From the NCBI GenBank assembly GCA_038206235.1, contig JBBRBB010000026.1:1-56420 (forward strand): 56,420 nt of DNA. The letters are read 5' to 3'. The notes under the pieces are model-generated. The model was not told the DNA's origin and searched no databases. It saw only the letters and a program-made list of their open reading frames with translations. Every line of letters starts with the position of its first letter. Within the stretch, counting starts at the first letter, position 1. Positions 24,934-33,888 of this stretch are shown one piece after another. Made by a program: the position numbers and the translations under genes. Source of the stretch: JBBRBB01 sp038206235. Lineage in GTDB: Bacteria; Bacteroidota; Bacteroidia; Chitinophagales; Chitinophagaceae.

Positions 24934-26460
24934 TTACTGCCCGCCACCCTGTTGTTCATCTGAGTTATCATCAAGATTCAAAGGATAACCATACGTGCCT
25001 TCATATCCCGGATATATTCCTTCAATTCTTACAGTGCCATGCGCATTATTAAAAATATCTTTTAAATCATCTGTAGTATTTACATCCTGCCCGTCAACAC
25101 TGGTTATAACAAAGCCTTCCTGCATGCGGGTTTTTTTCAAGGGACCATTTCCCAGTTTCTTTACCAATACTCCGCCAGATATATTATTTTTTTGAGCAGT
25201 CGCCTTATCTATAGTACTGAGTTCACCTCCCAACTTATCAAAATAGGTTTCATTTTTTACTGCGTTGTAATCACCCGTTTTATTTTTCAGCATTACATTC
25301 ACTGTATTTTCCTTCCCGTTGCGCGTATAGGAAACTGTAATTTTATCGCCTGGTTTATATCCTGCTACTTGTTCCTGCAATTCGGGACCGCTATAAACAT
25401 TTACACCATTTATTTTAGTAATGAAATCCCCTGTTTTAATCCCCGCTTCATTTGCAGCACCGCCCTTTGCCGCATCAGTTACAAAAACACCTATACCATC
25501 TTTTATACCCAATTTATCTTTTTGTTCTTCTGGCAAATCTTCATTTCCATTGTACTGTATTCCTAAATAGGCTCTTTGCACAGCGCCAAACTTAGTAAGG
25601 TCGCCTACAATTTTTTTAACAAGATTATCAGGAATGGCATAGGAGTAACCTGCATAAGAACCGGTAGGAGAAGCAATGGCAGAATTAATTCCAATGAGTT
25701 CCCCATTTGTATTTATCAATGCACCTCCGCTGTTTCCCGGATTCACTGCAGCATCTGTTTGTATGAAAGACTCAATGGGTCTGTCGCCTTTATTAATTCC
25801 GATAGACCTTGCCTTAGCACTAACAATACCTGCCGTAACAGTTACATCCAAATTAAGCGGATAACCCACGGCCAACACCCATTGACCAAGCCTTACTTCA
25901 TCACTGTTTCCAAAAAGCATGTAAGGAAGATTAGTTGCATCAATTTTTATAACTGCGATATCTGTGTTAGGATCTGTACCAACAACAGTTCCCTTATATG
26001 TTTTACGATTGGCAAGCGTAACGGTGACCTCACTTGCACCTTCTACCACATGATTATTTGTAACGATGTAGCCATCATTGCTAATGATTACGCCACTGCC
26101 GCTGGCTCTTTGCTCTGGAATTGTTTGCATTCTGGGATTACCGAAAAACTGGAAGAAAGGGTCATCATTGCCAAAAAGGTCAGACAATGGATTACGCCCC
26201 TGGCCCGAAACCGTTTTTGATTTTATTCGGGTTTTAATATGCACCACTGCAGGCGTTGCAGAAGTAGCAGCATCAGTAAAATCGGGAGCATCTGCTTTGT
26301 TATTATTCTTATCAAAAAATCCCGCATAGTTTACGGGAACTTTTCCCGGCTCCTGAATTGATGCACCCTGTTTTTGCATATAGGTGCTATACCCCCAAAT
26401 ACTTAAAAGAGAGGTAGCAACACTGATGGCTACAACCAAAAAGATATTTTTTAATTTCAT
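24934..26460 (-). CDS. Do/HtrA-family periplasmic serine protease
   Basis: A 508-residue protein with an N-terminal signal anchor. The trypsin-like domain has the triad His137 (TNNHVV), Asp167 (NTDIAVIK) and Ser244 (GNSGGAL). Two PDZ domains follow, about residues 290-390 (IKDGIGVFVTDAAKGGAANE) and 410-490 (GVLVKKLGNGPLKKTRMQEG). This is the DegP/DegQ layout, used for protein quality control in the periplasm. The segment NPLSDLFGNDDPFFQFFGNP before the catalytic domain is the LA-loop-like region typical of Bacteroidota members. The C-terminus is Asp/Gln-rich (DDNSDEQQGGGQ). Confidence 0.95.
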   Translation of the reverse strand: MKLKNIFLVVAISVATSLLSIWGYSTYMQKQGASIQEPGKVPVNYAGFFDKNNNKADAPDFTDAATSATPAVVHIKTRIKSKTVSGQGRNPLSDLFGNDDPFFQFFGNPRMQTIPEQRASGSGVIISNDGYIVTNNHVVEGASEVTVTLANRKTYKGTVVGTDPNTDIAVIKIDATNLPYMLFGNSDEVRLGQWVLAVGYPLNLDVTVTAGIVSAKARSIGINKGDRPIESFIQTDAAVNPGNSGGALINTNGELIGINSAIASPTGSYAGYSYAIPDNLVKKIVGDLTKFGAVQRAYLGIQYNGNEDLPEEQKDKLGIKDGIGVFVTDAAKGGAANEAGIKTGDFITKINGVNVYSGPELQEQVAGYKPGDKITVSYTRNGKENTVNVMLKNKTGDYNAVKNETYFDKLGGELSTIDKATAQKNNISGGVLVKKLGNGPLKKTRMQEGFVITSVDGQDVNTTDDLKDIFNNAHGTVRIEGIYPGYEGTYGYPLNLDDNSDEQQGGGQ

Positions 26461-26627
26461 TTTTGTGAAGATTTATTTTGAATTTGTTTTCAAATAATGT
26501 GCCTTACGGACAACAAAGTAACGAAGCTGTTTAATAGGCGGTTTATTGCCTGTACCATTTAACAAATAATTGACGAAGGGTCTCGTAGAGTTGACAAATT
26601 TGCATGAGGAATACAACATTAAAAAAA

Positions 26628-27356
26628 TTATTTATTTGCTTCATAATAATCCCACATAATGCAAAACACCTTTTCTTTTAATTCAGCAGCAGAAATATTG
26701 TTGCTGTAAACCGGTGGAAGAAAGTGCATCTGCAACTTATGCGGCCATAAAAAAAATGTTTTGTGAATAGGTAATGCTTTTTTTGTGTTGAAAAGCAAAG
26801 CGGGTATAATTGGATTTTTGGTATCGGTGGCAAGCCTGAAAGCGCCGTCATAAAAGGATTTCAGCGGGTCATGGGTTCTGTTACGCGTACCTTCAGGGTA
26901 TAGCACCATATCAATACCATTAGTAAGCATCTGCTTCATTTTCACATAACTCTCACGGCGGCTTTTTTCACTTTTGCGATCTACGAGCACTGCACCAAAA
27001 CTGTATATCCAGCCAAACACCGGAATGTAGCTCATACTTTTCTTTGCGATGGTTTTATTTGCTCTTGGCATGAACGGCGTAGTTACAGGCACATCCATCA
27101 TACTGTTGTGATTACATACAATTATGTAACAGGTATTTTTTTTAAAATGTTCTTTGCCTTTTACTTTTAATGGACAACCGATGAGATACAAAAAAGTAGT
27201 CATCCAAACTATTGATACAACTCTGTGCCACCTGGCTTTTTGCGGTTCGGGAAGAAAAAAACAGGGCAAATAAAATATCATTGCAACAAACATCGTTGGC
27301 ACAAAAACACATAATCCCCAAAGCGCCCATATTCTGCCAAAGACTTCTTTTATCAA
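26628..27356 (-). CDS. 1-acyl-sn-glycerol-3-phosphate acyltransferase (PlsC family)
   Basis: A 242-residue membrane-associated acyltransferase. NHNSMMDVPV is the H-x(4)-D catalytic motif, FGAVLVDRKSEKSRRESY and YPEGTRNRTHDPLKSFYDGA are blocks 2-3, and IIPALLF is block 4. Two hydrophobic helices (residues 10-45 and 55-65) anchor it. It converts lysophosphatidate to phosphatidate in phospholipid synthesis. The apparent start is TTG at 27356; no ATG appears until residue 22, and the conserved GRIWALWG stretch argues for the TTG or an unannotated nearby start. Confidence 0.9.
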   Translation of the reverse strand: MIKEVFGRIWALWGLCVFVPTMFVAMIFYLPCFFLPEPQKARWHRVVSIVWMTTFLYLIGCPLKVKGKEHFKKNTCYIIVCNHNSMMDVPVTTPFMPRANKTIAKKSMSYIPVFGWIYSFGAVLVDRKSEKSRRESYVKMKQMLTNGIDMVLYPEGTRNRTHDPLKSFYDGAFRLATDTKNPIIPALLFNTKKALPIHKTFFLWPHKLQMHFLPPVYSNNISAAELKEKVFCIMWDYYEANK

Positions 27357-27373
27357 TTTAATATGTAAGATTT

Positions 27374-27450
27374 AATATTGAATATTGAGCATTGAACATT
27401 GAGTATTTTTTATTGCCTGTTCACTATTGCCTATTGCTTATTGCCTACTT
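27374..27450. repeat. Eleven-unit 7-bp-period array
   Basis: Starts with two AATATTG units, then AGCATTG and AACATTG, degenerate T-rich units, and later ACTATTG, CCTATTG and CTTATTG; most end in ATTG. It fills the gap between plsC and the next gene and supplies that gene's TAG stop at 27445-27447. Confidence 0.85.
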
Positions 27451-28641
27451 TTCAAAATACACCAAGCTTCCGCCAACCCATTCTTTGTCTTTATTGTACC
27501 GAACGCCAATCATTTTTCCTTTACTTAAGCGGGCAAGATTATTGGTGGCAACAGGTCTTGCTTCACCATCTTTCCAAAAATAAAAAATACGTATCTCTGC
27601 TTTTGCAGGTATATCCGGTGTTTTAATAACATCAGCATATTTTACTTTGCGCTGCAAAATCCAGTTATGTGGTTCTTTCACATTTTCAATATCTTCCTTT
27701 TTTACATCAATCACTACACCTTGACCTGCAAAAGAGAACAGGGGTTTTAATACATAATTTTCAAGGTCTGATGGGGGTGTTTTTATATCACTTAAAAATT
27801 TTGTTTCAGGCACATAAGGATGTTGAATATAAGGAAGTGTAAACTTGCTGATGCGATAAAACCAGTTGGGATGGGTTATCCATTCCACATCAAGATTCCC
27901 GAATAATATTTTTCCCTTTTCCTGTATTTCGGAAGATTGCTGCTGCAGGTCATCAAAAATTATACGGTTATAAATTCTTTTTACTTCTGTTTTTTTGCCA
28001 TCGTTCACGTAAAATAATTTGTTGCCTTCTTTTATCAGGTCAGTTAAATCTACAATGGGTATGTGCAGATAATCCTGCGTGCAATAAAAATCAATCCGTG
28101 TCTTTTGCTGATGCGGCAACACTTCAAGCAGAATAACATTTTCAGGTGCACAGTTTTTTACAATAATATCTTTCAATAATTGTATGTATGTTTCTTTTGT
28201 AAAGTCATTGAGATAGGAATCATAATTATCAGGAATATCAAAATGTTTTCGGGTTACTTCATCGAGAAAAATTTGGTAGCAAAAAAGCGAGGGGAAGCCC
28301 TGCATTTCTATCAATTGCGGCTCCAGTTCTCCTTTTTCATTTTCACATATACCAAAATCAAATGCAATAAAATGAGCATGGTCATTCTCATCCGGCACTG
28401 CAATATCAGGCGGAATGGCATGCGCTGTAAGAGATTTAAAATTAAATTGAGTGATAACATCTACAATGCTTTCACAGGCTGATAGAATTTTTTCTTTAAA
28501 GGCTTTATCAACAAATACAGGGGTTTCTGCCACACGAAATTGTAATTGTCCGGGATGTTTGGCATTAACCTCTTCAAGATACGCTTCATATTTTTCCTGT
28601 GTAAAATTTTCGTTGAATCTTTTGCGCAATAAAGAAACCAT
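27445..28641 (-). CDS. ATP-grasp-like protein of unknown function
   Basis: A 398-residue cytoplasmic protein. Near residue 295-315, LENYVLKPLFSFAGQGVVID looks like the ATP-grasp lysine plus glycine-rich loop, followed by an ILQRKVKYADV strand and AEIRIFYFWKDGEARPVATN, where an acidic metal ligand would sit. The N-terminal half has HFIAFDFGICENEKGELEPQ and LIEMQGFPSLFCYQIFL, recalling circularly permuted glutathionylspermidine-synthase-type enzymes. A ligase activity is inferred, not proven; I cannot name the family. It stands between 7-bp arrays on both sides, next to an exported protein gene on the same strand. Confidence 0.55.
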   Translation of the reverse strand: MVSLLRKRFNENFTQEKYEAYLEEVNAKHPGQLQFRVAETPVFVDKAFKEKILSACESIVDVITQFNFKSLTAHAIPPDIAVPDENDHAHFIAFDFGICENEKGELEPQLIEMQGFPSLFCYQIFLDEVTRKHFDIPDNYDSYLNDFTKETYIQLLKDIIVKNCAPENVILLEVLPHQQKTRIDFYCTQDYLHIPIVDLTDLIKEGNKLFYVNDGKKTEVKRIYNRIIFDDLQQQSSEIQEKGKILFGNLDVEWITHPNWFYRISKFTLPYIQHPYVPETKFLSDIKTPPSDLENYVLKPLFSFAGQGVVIDVKKEDIENVKEPHNWILQRKVKYADVIKTPDIPAKAEIRIFYFWKDGEARPVATNNLARLSKGKMIGVRYNKDKEWVGGSLVYFEK

Positions 28642-28686
28642 AGTTTTATAGTTTGCGGTTGATAGCTGATGGTTGATAGTTTCTAA
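28642..28686. repeat. 7-bp-period array between two minus-strand genes
   Basis: Units include TAGTTTG, CGGTTGA, TAGCTGA, TGGTTGA and TAGTTTC, ending at the stop codon of the gene at 28683. It lies exactly in the 41-bp gap between this gene and the start at 28641. Confidence 0.8.
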
Positions 28687-29492
28687 AAATCTTTTTGAAG
28701 ATAAAACTTATTTCGCTCTTTTAGCTTGTCATCTTCATAAAGCTCAAAAGTAAACCATCCGGCATGCATGAAATTTGTTTTATCGAGCATGAGCATTGTT
28801 TCAGGAACATGATGAATAACAAACAAAGGCTTGCCCTTGCCATCAAAGATTTTTACTGAATATTTCTTTTTACCAGCATCGGGCAGGTTAATGTTTACAT
28901 TGCCATCTGAATTAGTGAAAATGTACATGGATGGTATCCAGATATTATTGCTGTCAAACTTTTTTAATAACACCTGGTTCTGTGCAAGCACAAATAAGCT
29001 GTCCCTTGTTTTATTGACAATAGAATCTCTGAAAATTTTAAATTCGGGATAATGAAGCTGTGCAATTACAGAATCTTCCAAATTGATTGTAACGATAAAA
29101 TCCTGATATGTATCCTGTATCATTTCTTCTGTTGCATCAAAACCGGTAGCAGGATGTTTTGAAGCCGTAAAAAAATATAAGCCATCCTGCAGCACATAAA
29201 AAATTCTGTAATACACTCCAGCGGAAAAAATATTATTATCAACAAAGCCGTTCTCAGGAAGTTCAGGCGAAAGCGGTGAAAAAATAGTTCGGAAAAATCT
29301 GGTGCTGTCGAATGAGCGTTGCACATTTATCTGAATGCAGTTGTTGCCATAATTATTTTTCCATCCAATCTTAATACGGTTTTTGCCAAGGTTTTCTACT
29401 TTAAAATCAGGCAGCGGATTTTGCGCATGTAACTGCAATAACAGGCAGGTGAAAAAAATTGCAAGAAGAATTTTTTTTGCTTTTTGCGGCAT
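28683..29492 (-). CDS. Exported protein of unknown function
   Basis: A protein of 269 residues from ATG 29492 (MPQKAKKILLAIFFTCLLLQ, cleavage after LHAQ); a TTG at 29501 is the longer option. The mature protein opens with a fibronectin-like strand pattern (FKVENLGKNRIKIGWKNNYG, INVQRSFDSTRFFRTIF), a fragment common in Bacteroidota surface proteins. The C-half has FTNSDGNVNINLPDAGKKKY, a carboxypeptidase-regulatory-like beta strand set. No catalytic motif is visible. It is probably periplasmic or outer-membrane associated and co-transcribed with the ATP-grasp-like gene. Confidence 0.65.
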   Translation of the reverse strand: MPQKAKKILLAIFFTCLLLQLHAQNPLPDFKVENLGKNRIKIGWKNNYGNNCIQINVQRSFDSTRFFRTIFSPLSPELPENGFVDNNIFSAGVYYRIFYVLQDGLYFFTASKHPATGFDATEEMIQDTYQDFIVTINLEDSVIAQLHYPEFKIFRDSIVNKTRDSLFVLAQNQVLLKKFDSNNIWIPSMYIFTNSDGNVNINLPDAGKKKYSVKIFDGKGKPLFVIHHVPETMLMLDKTNFMHAGWFTFELYEDDKLKERNKFYLQKDF

Positions 29493-29516
29493 AGGTTGCA
29501 AATATAGTGTTGCAGT

Positions 29517-30431
29517 TTAAATGGAAAAAGGCAAAACGCCTGTCGGTAAAGAATTATTGCCTTGTAAGCCGCCGCTATGTATCATCAGTATTTTACTGCC
29601 GGGAGGAAAATAATTTTCTGCAACCAGTTTTTTTATAGCATACAGTGTTTTGGCAGTGTAAACAAAATCTGTGGGCAATTTATTTTCGTTCCATGTTGTT
29701 TGCATAAATTGAATAAGGTCGTTTGTTTTTTTGGCATATCCTCCACAATGAAATTGGTGTAAGAGGATAAGGCTTTTTGATTTGTCTTGTTGTGATAGCA
29801 AAGAATTTATTTCCTGTTCAAGGGATTTATTTTCTTTCATAATGCTGATGCCAATAATTTGTTGAAAAGAAAGTGAAGCATGTACAATTCCTGCGAGCGT
29901 AGTTCCCATACCCACTGCACACACAATATGCGTATAAGAAGAAAGAGCCGGAATAAACGATAAAATTTCTGCAACTCCTTTCAGTCCCAATTCACCATAG
30001 CCTCCCTGCGGAATATAATATGCGTTTGCAAACTGTTGCAAAATTTCATCTGTATTATTGAACTGATTGCGGCTTACAAATTTTAATTTCATTCCATATT
30101 CCTGTGCCTGCTTTAATGAATGAGAAAGCTCAGCAGGTTGTTCGCCGCGAATGATTCCAGTGCATTCGAGCTTTAACACATTACACGCAAAAGCTGTTGC
30201 CACAATATGATTAGAATATGTTCCGCCAAAAGTTACAACTTGTGCAAAGCTTTTTTCTAACGCATCCTGCAAATAATATTTCAGCTTAAACCATTTATTG
30301 CCGCTTATTACAGGGTGAAGTAAATCGAGCCGCAGAATATCAAGTGTAATATTATTTGGCAAGCATTCCGCTTCAAATGTTTGCACAATTACTTTTTTGA
30401 ATTGTAAAACAGCTTCTATGTTTTTTATCAT
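29517..30431 (-). CDS. 1-aminocyclopropane-1-carboxylate deaminase/D-cysteine desulfhydrase family
   Basis: A 304-residue fold-type II PLP enzyme. DLLHPVISGNKWFKLKYYL carries the PLP lysine (GNKWFKLKY), and VVTFGGTYSNHIVATA is the phosphate/substrate loop; PQGGYGELGLKG and AVGMGTTLAGI are the later cofactor loops. The family deaminates ACC or eliminates sulfide from D-cysteine. The catalytic outcome is set by a few residues I cannot judge by eye, so the desulfhydrase reading is as likely. It is divergent from the nucleotidyltransferase gene, with 59 bp between starts. Confidence 0.88.
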   Translation of the reverse strand: MIKNIEAVLQFKKVIVQTFEAECLPNNITLDILRLDLLHPVISGNKWFKLKYYLQDALEKSFAQVVTFGGTYSNHIVATAFACNVLKLECTGIIRGEQPAELSHSLKQAQEYGMKLKFVSRNQFNNTDEILQQFANAYYIPQGGYGELGLKGVAEILSFIPALSSYTHIVCAVGMGTTLAGIVHASLSFQQIIGISIMKENKSLEQEINSLLSQQDKSKSLILLHQFHCGGYAKKTNDLIQFMQTTWNENKLPTDFVYTAKTLYAIKKLVAENYFPPGSKILMIHSGGLQGNNSLPTGVLPFSI

Positions 30432-30490
30432 AACTATTGGGTGCTATGTCTTTTACATTTAGCTTCGCAAAATTTTATAAAAATAAATAT

Positions 30491-31396
30491 ATGCAGCCTA
30501 CACTTGTAATTCTTGCAGCAGGCATTGCCAGCCGTTACGGAAGTATGAAACAAATTCAGGGGTTTGGCCCATCGGGCGAAACGATTATGGATTACTCAAT
30601 TCACGATGCTGTTAATGCGGGCTTTAAAAGAGTTGTATTTATTATACGCGAAGATTCTGCAGAAAAATTTCAGTCTATTTTCGAACCTAAATTAAAAGGA
30701 AAAATAGAAACTGCTTACGTGTATCAGCAGATGAATTCATTTCTTGGTAACAAAACCATTCCTGCAGACAGAATAAAACCGTGGGGAACTGCGCATGCTG
30801 TTTTGTGTTGTAAGGGAACAGTGAATGAACCTTTTGCTGTAATTAATGCCGATGATTTTTATGGCAAAGATGCATTTGTAAAAGCATATAATTTTCTTGT
30901 TGCCAAATGCAATAATAAAACACTTGCTGTGGTAGGCTATGAGCTTGCTAATACACTGAGTGATTTTGGAAGTGTTAGCCGCGGCGTAATTTATACCAAT
31001 GAAAAAAATGAAATGACAGGCATTGAAGAGAAATTAAAAATTTATAAAAAAGACGGTAAAATTGTTTCTGAAGAAAATGGTAAACTCATTGAATTACCCG
31101 GCGATACAAAAGTGAGCATGAACTTTTTTTGTTTGGCGCCAAGTTACATTGATATGTGCGAAAAAGAGTTTCCGAAATTTCTTGATGAGAACATGCAGAA
31201 CCCCAAAGCTGAATTTTTAATTCCGCGTATGGCTGATTATTTTATTAAATCTGGTGCAGGCATTATGGAAATAGTACCCACAAGCGCCAAATGGTTTGGT
31301 ATTACGTACAAAGAAGATGCACCTATTGTGCAAAAAAGTATTGATGAGTTGGTAGAGCATGGTGAGTATCCAAAAAATTTGTGGGCCTCGAAATAA
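30491..31396 (+). CDS. Sugar-phosphate nucleotidyltransferase-like protein
   Basis: A protein of 301 residues from ATG 30491 (MQPTLVILAAGIASRYG), preferred over upstream in-frame codons at 30437 because the NTP-transferase loop LAAG-x-x-SRYG sits right at the N-terminus. KQIQGFGPSGETIMDYSI follows, with VINADDFYGKDAF as the metal-binding D-D. VGYEL and PTSAKWFGITYKEDAP lie near the end. Such proteins activate sugar or choline phosphates with UTP, CTP or GTP; substrate unknown. In Bacteroidota they are often near surface-polysaccharide or central sugar genes, but not here. Confidence 0.8.
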   Translation: MQPTLVILAAGIASRYGSMKQIQGFGPSGETIMDYSIHDAVNAGFKRVVFIIREDSAEKFQSIFEPKLKGKIETAYVYQQMNSFLGNKTIPADRIKPWGTAHAVLCCKGTVNEPFAVINADDFYGKDAFVKAYNFLVAKCNNKTLAVVGYELANTLSDFGSVSRGVIYTNEKNEMTGIEEKLKIYKKDGKIVSEENGKLIELPGDTKVSMNFFCLAPSYIDMCEKEFPKFLDENMQNPKAEFLIPRMADYFIKSGAGIMEIVPTSAKWFGITYKEDAPIVQKSIDELVEHGEYPKNLWASK

Positions 31397-31823
31397 AAAA
31401 AGTATCATTTTAGCAGTTGGTTCTATGCTATTTTGTGCGGGTAAAGATAAGGAGGGATTATTTTGCGGGATGAGATATTTCAAATAGCTCTAAACTTGAG
31501 AGCCGTGATATATAAAAGAGATTAAGCTTCTCCATAATGAGTCCAAAGACAAAAACCCGAACAATTCTAATAGAGAAAATAATCAGAAGCGAAAGAAATG
31601 AATAATACACACCCTTTTCATATAAAAGTTTTCTTCATTGCATCAACTTTTATGCATCAGCCAAAAACATTTTTTACTATTTAGTTAGGGATCTGTGCAG
31701 ACCTAAATCCCGGTAATCAGCCCTGTACCGCATTTTGCGGGATATGTGCATAATCGCCGTTGGAATATTAACTTAAATGACATAAGCTTTAGCCCGCATT
31801 AAATCGCACAATACTTATTTTAT
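31397..31823. other. Intergenic region with a 12-bp direct repeat
   Basis: 427 bp between convergent nucleotidyltransferase and lgt genes. ATTTTGCGGGAT occurs at 31460-31471 and again at 31732-31743, the latter inside a small CCGCATTTTGCGG hairpin. No coding frame, heptad array or terminator with a clear T-run is visible. Confidence 0.5.
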
Positions 31824-33011
31824 TTATACTTGAGAATCTATTTCATACCTCATAAATTCTTTCCTGTTTATCGCCAGCTTAGGTGAGAGTGCATACAATA
31901 TAATTCCTGCAATAACATACACTACCGAAATTATTTGCGCCTGTGTGAGATGAAAACCAAGAATGGAGTAGTGCATGTTTACTCTTATTTTTTCTATAAA
32001 AAATCTTTCAAGACCCGTGAAGATTAAATAAATGGCGGAGAGCCTGCCCGCAATTTTACAACGCTTACGAATATTCCAGAGAACAGCAAATAAAATGAGC
32101 GCAATAATTATTTCATATATTGGTGTGGGATATACAGAGGCAGCGAGACGATAACAATATTCATCCCATGTGCAGCCCGGAATATATAATCCCTGCCTGA
32201 TTGCGTTGTGCGGATAATCGTAAGCCCATAACCAATTTGGTAACCAGGAGAATGGTTTTGGATTGCGGTTAATGATGCCCCAGTCGCCATCACCCGCAAG
32301 CTGGCAACCGATTCTGCCGATGGCGTAGGCAAGCATAAGCGTTGGGGCCATTGCGTCTGCCATTCGCATACGATATATGCCCCATTTTTTATAATAGAGC
32401 CACAGCGTAATAGTAGCGAGCAGCAAGCCTCCATAATAATTAAATCCATTTGATGATAACAAACTTTTCCATTGTTCTGTTTTAAACTTATTTATATTTT
32501 CAAGTATGTAAAAAAGCTTGCAGCCTGCAACACCTGAAATGGCTGCAAGTATTATTGCACGTAAAACCCAATCCGTTGGCCATAGTTGTATAGTAACTTC
32601 TTCGGGTTCAGGAAGCAGGGTTGAATTTTTCTCCCACCATTTTAAGCCAACTGAGCAAAGACCAACAATTAAACCGGCAAGCCAGCTTCCCTGTAAAGAA
32701 AAAATAAAACTTTGCGGATTGCTGAGCGCATCTTTTACAATTAGAAGACCCACTATTTTATAACCGAGTATAAATCCCCGGAAAAAACTACTGAGCAATT
32801 GAAAAAGGGTTGCGGGCTTTCCAATTATTACTTCGATTTCTCTGTGCGTAAGTTCTCCCGTTGCCTGCCTGCGCTTAAGTTCTTTATTCCAAAGCCAGGC
32901 AGCAATGAGAATGCAAAGGGCAATAAAAAATCCGGATGTATTGATTATTTTAAGAAAGGGAATTTCAATATTGAACAAGTCTTTAAAAGCATAGTAGAGG
33001 TTTGGATACAT
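31824..33011 (-). CDS. lgt: Prolipoprotein diacylglyceryl transferase, copy 2
   Basis: A 395-residue paralogue of the gene at 21030: same start (MYPNLYYAFKDLF), same GRIGCQLAGDGDWG signature, same LERFFIEKIRVN and FHLTQAQIIS. The insert after GDGDWG is about 35 residues shorter. Both keep GFNYYGGL/GLTFYGGL, so both look catalytically competent. A lone bacterium normally needs one Lgt; Bacteroidota with very many lipoproteins may use two with different expression or substrate preference. The gene stands alone, followed upstream by a sirtuin on the other strand. Confidence 0.93.
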   Translation of the reverse strand: MYPNLYYAFKDLFNIEIPFLKIINTSGFFIALCILIAAWLWNKELKRRQATGELTHREIEVIIGKPATLFQLLSSFFRGFILGYKIVGLLIVKDALSNPQSFIFSLQGSWLAGLIVGLCSVGLKWWEKNSTLLPEPEEVTIQLWPTDWVLRAIILAAISGVAGCKLFYILENINKFKTEQWKSLLSSNGFNYYGGLLLATITLWLYYKKWGIYRMRMADAMAPTLMLAYAIGRIGCQLAGDGDWGIINRNPKPFSWLPNWLWAYDYPHNAIRQGLYIPGCTWDEYCYRLAASVYPTPIYEIIIALILFAVLWNIRKRCKIAGRLSAIYLIFTGLERFFIEKIRVNMHYSILGFHLTQAQIISVVYVIAGIILYALSPKLAINRKEFMRYEIDSQV

Positions 33012-33056
33012 GGATACAAGATTACATAATTTCTATTGCATCTGTTCATGCAAAAA

Positions 33057-33088
33057 TGCGAAGAAGATAAAGACGCAAAGTGATAAAT
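33057..33088. repeat. 8-bp-period array before the sirtuin gene
   Basis: Octamers TGCGAAGA, AGATAAAG, ACGCAAAG and TGATAAAT. On the minus strand they read like the CTTTGTG-type units at 16540, so this is a diverged copy of the same 8-bp family. Confidence 0.5.
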
Positions 33089-33113
33089 TTGGAGTTGAAA
33101 GAATTTAAAAATT

Positions 33114-33812
33114 ATGAGCAGAAAAAAATTAGTTGTGCTAACCGGTGCAGGTATTAGTGCAGAGAGCGGATTGAAAACGTTTCGCGACAGCGATGGTCTA
33201 TGGAATGGCTACAATATAGAAGATGTGGCAACGCCGCGTGCATGGAAAAAAGACCCGCAATTAGTGCTTGATTTTTATAACATGCGGCGTAAAGATGTTG
33301 CTAATGCAAAGCCAAATGCCGCACATATTGGTTTGGCAGAATTACAGGAAGAGTTTGATGTGCACATCATCACTCAAAATATTGATGATTTGCATGAGCG
33401 TGCAGGCAGTAAAAATGTGCTGCATTTGCATGGTGAAATTTTTAAGATGCGCTGCGAAAGAAATGAAGAGCTTATTTATGAGATAAGGGATGATATTAAA
33501 ATGGGAGATGTATCAGAAAAAGGATTTCAGCTCCGTCCGCATATTGTTTGGTTCGAAGAGCCTGTACCCATGATTGAAGCTGCAATTGATATTGCGGAAA
33601 GCGCTGAAATATTTGCGGTGGTAGGAACATCGCTGGTAGTGTACCCTGCAGCGGGATTGGTAAACTATGCACCAAAGCATATCCAAAAATTTATCATTGA
33701 TAAAAACATTCCATACACTTCATCGTTGTACAACATCACAGCAATTGAAAAACCTGCAACAGAAGGAGTGAGGGAGCTGAAAGAATATTTGAGGAAGTTA
33801 TTAAGAAAGTAG
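33114..33812 (+). CDS. NAD-dependent protein deacylase (sirtuin)
   Basis: A 232-residue class III/CobB-like sirtuin. Motifs are GAGISAESGLKTFRD, then TQNIDDLHERAGS with the catalytic His in LHGEIF, and GTSLVVYPAAGL. The usual zinc CxxC pairs are mostly absent: only one Cys lies at MRCERNEE, as in zinc-less members of this group. VWFEEPVP and DKNIPYT complete the fold. It removes acyl groups from lysines using NAD. Its TAG stop falls in a 7-bp array. Single-gene unit. Confidence 0.93.
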   Translation: MSRKKLVVLTGAGISAESGLKTFRDSDGLWNGYNIEDVATPRAWKKDPQLVLDFYNMRRKDVANAKPNAAHIGLAELQEEFDVHIITQNIDDLHERAGSKNVLHLHGEIFKMRCERNEELIYEIRDDIKMGDVSEKGFQLRPHIVWFEEPVPMIEAAIDIAESAEIFAVVGTSLVVYPAAGLVNYAPKHIQKFIIDKNIPYTSSLYNITAIEKPATEGVRELKEYLRKLLRK

Positions 33813-33852
33813 GGGAGTAGGGAGTAAGCAGTTAGCAGTCGGCAGTTGACAA
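33809..33852. repeat. 7-bp-period array between convergent sirtuin and saccharopine dehydrogenase genes
   Basis: Units around AGTAGGG, then AGTTAGC, AGTCGGC and AGTTGAC; AGT leads each. The sirtuin stop (TAG) is the first unit. On the far side, at about 33880-33897, minus-strand units TAGTTAG, TAGTTAA and TCGTTAG encode the stop of the convergent gene, so one array or two relatives fill this gap. Confidence 0.75.
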
Positions 33853-33888
33853 ATAACTACCGTTTGAATAACTTTACTTCTCTAACGA

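Noticed and set aside
31460..31743. Insertion element between ATTTTGCGGGAT direct repeats
   Set aside because: A 12-bp repeat 260 bp apart with no transposase and no terminal inverted repeats is insufficient.
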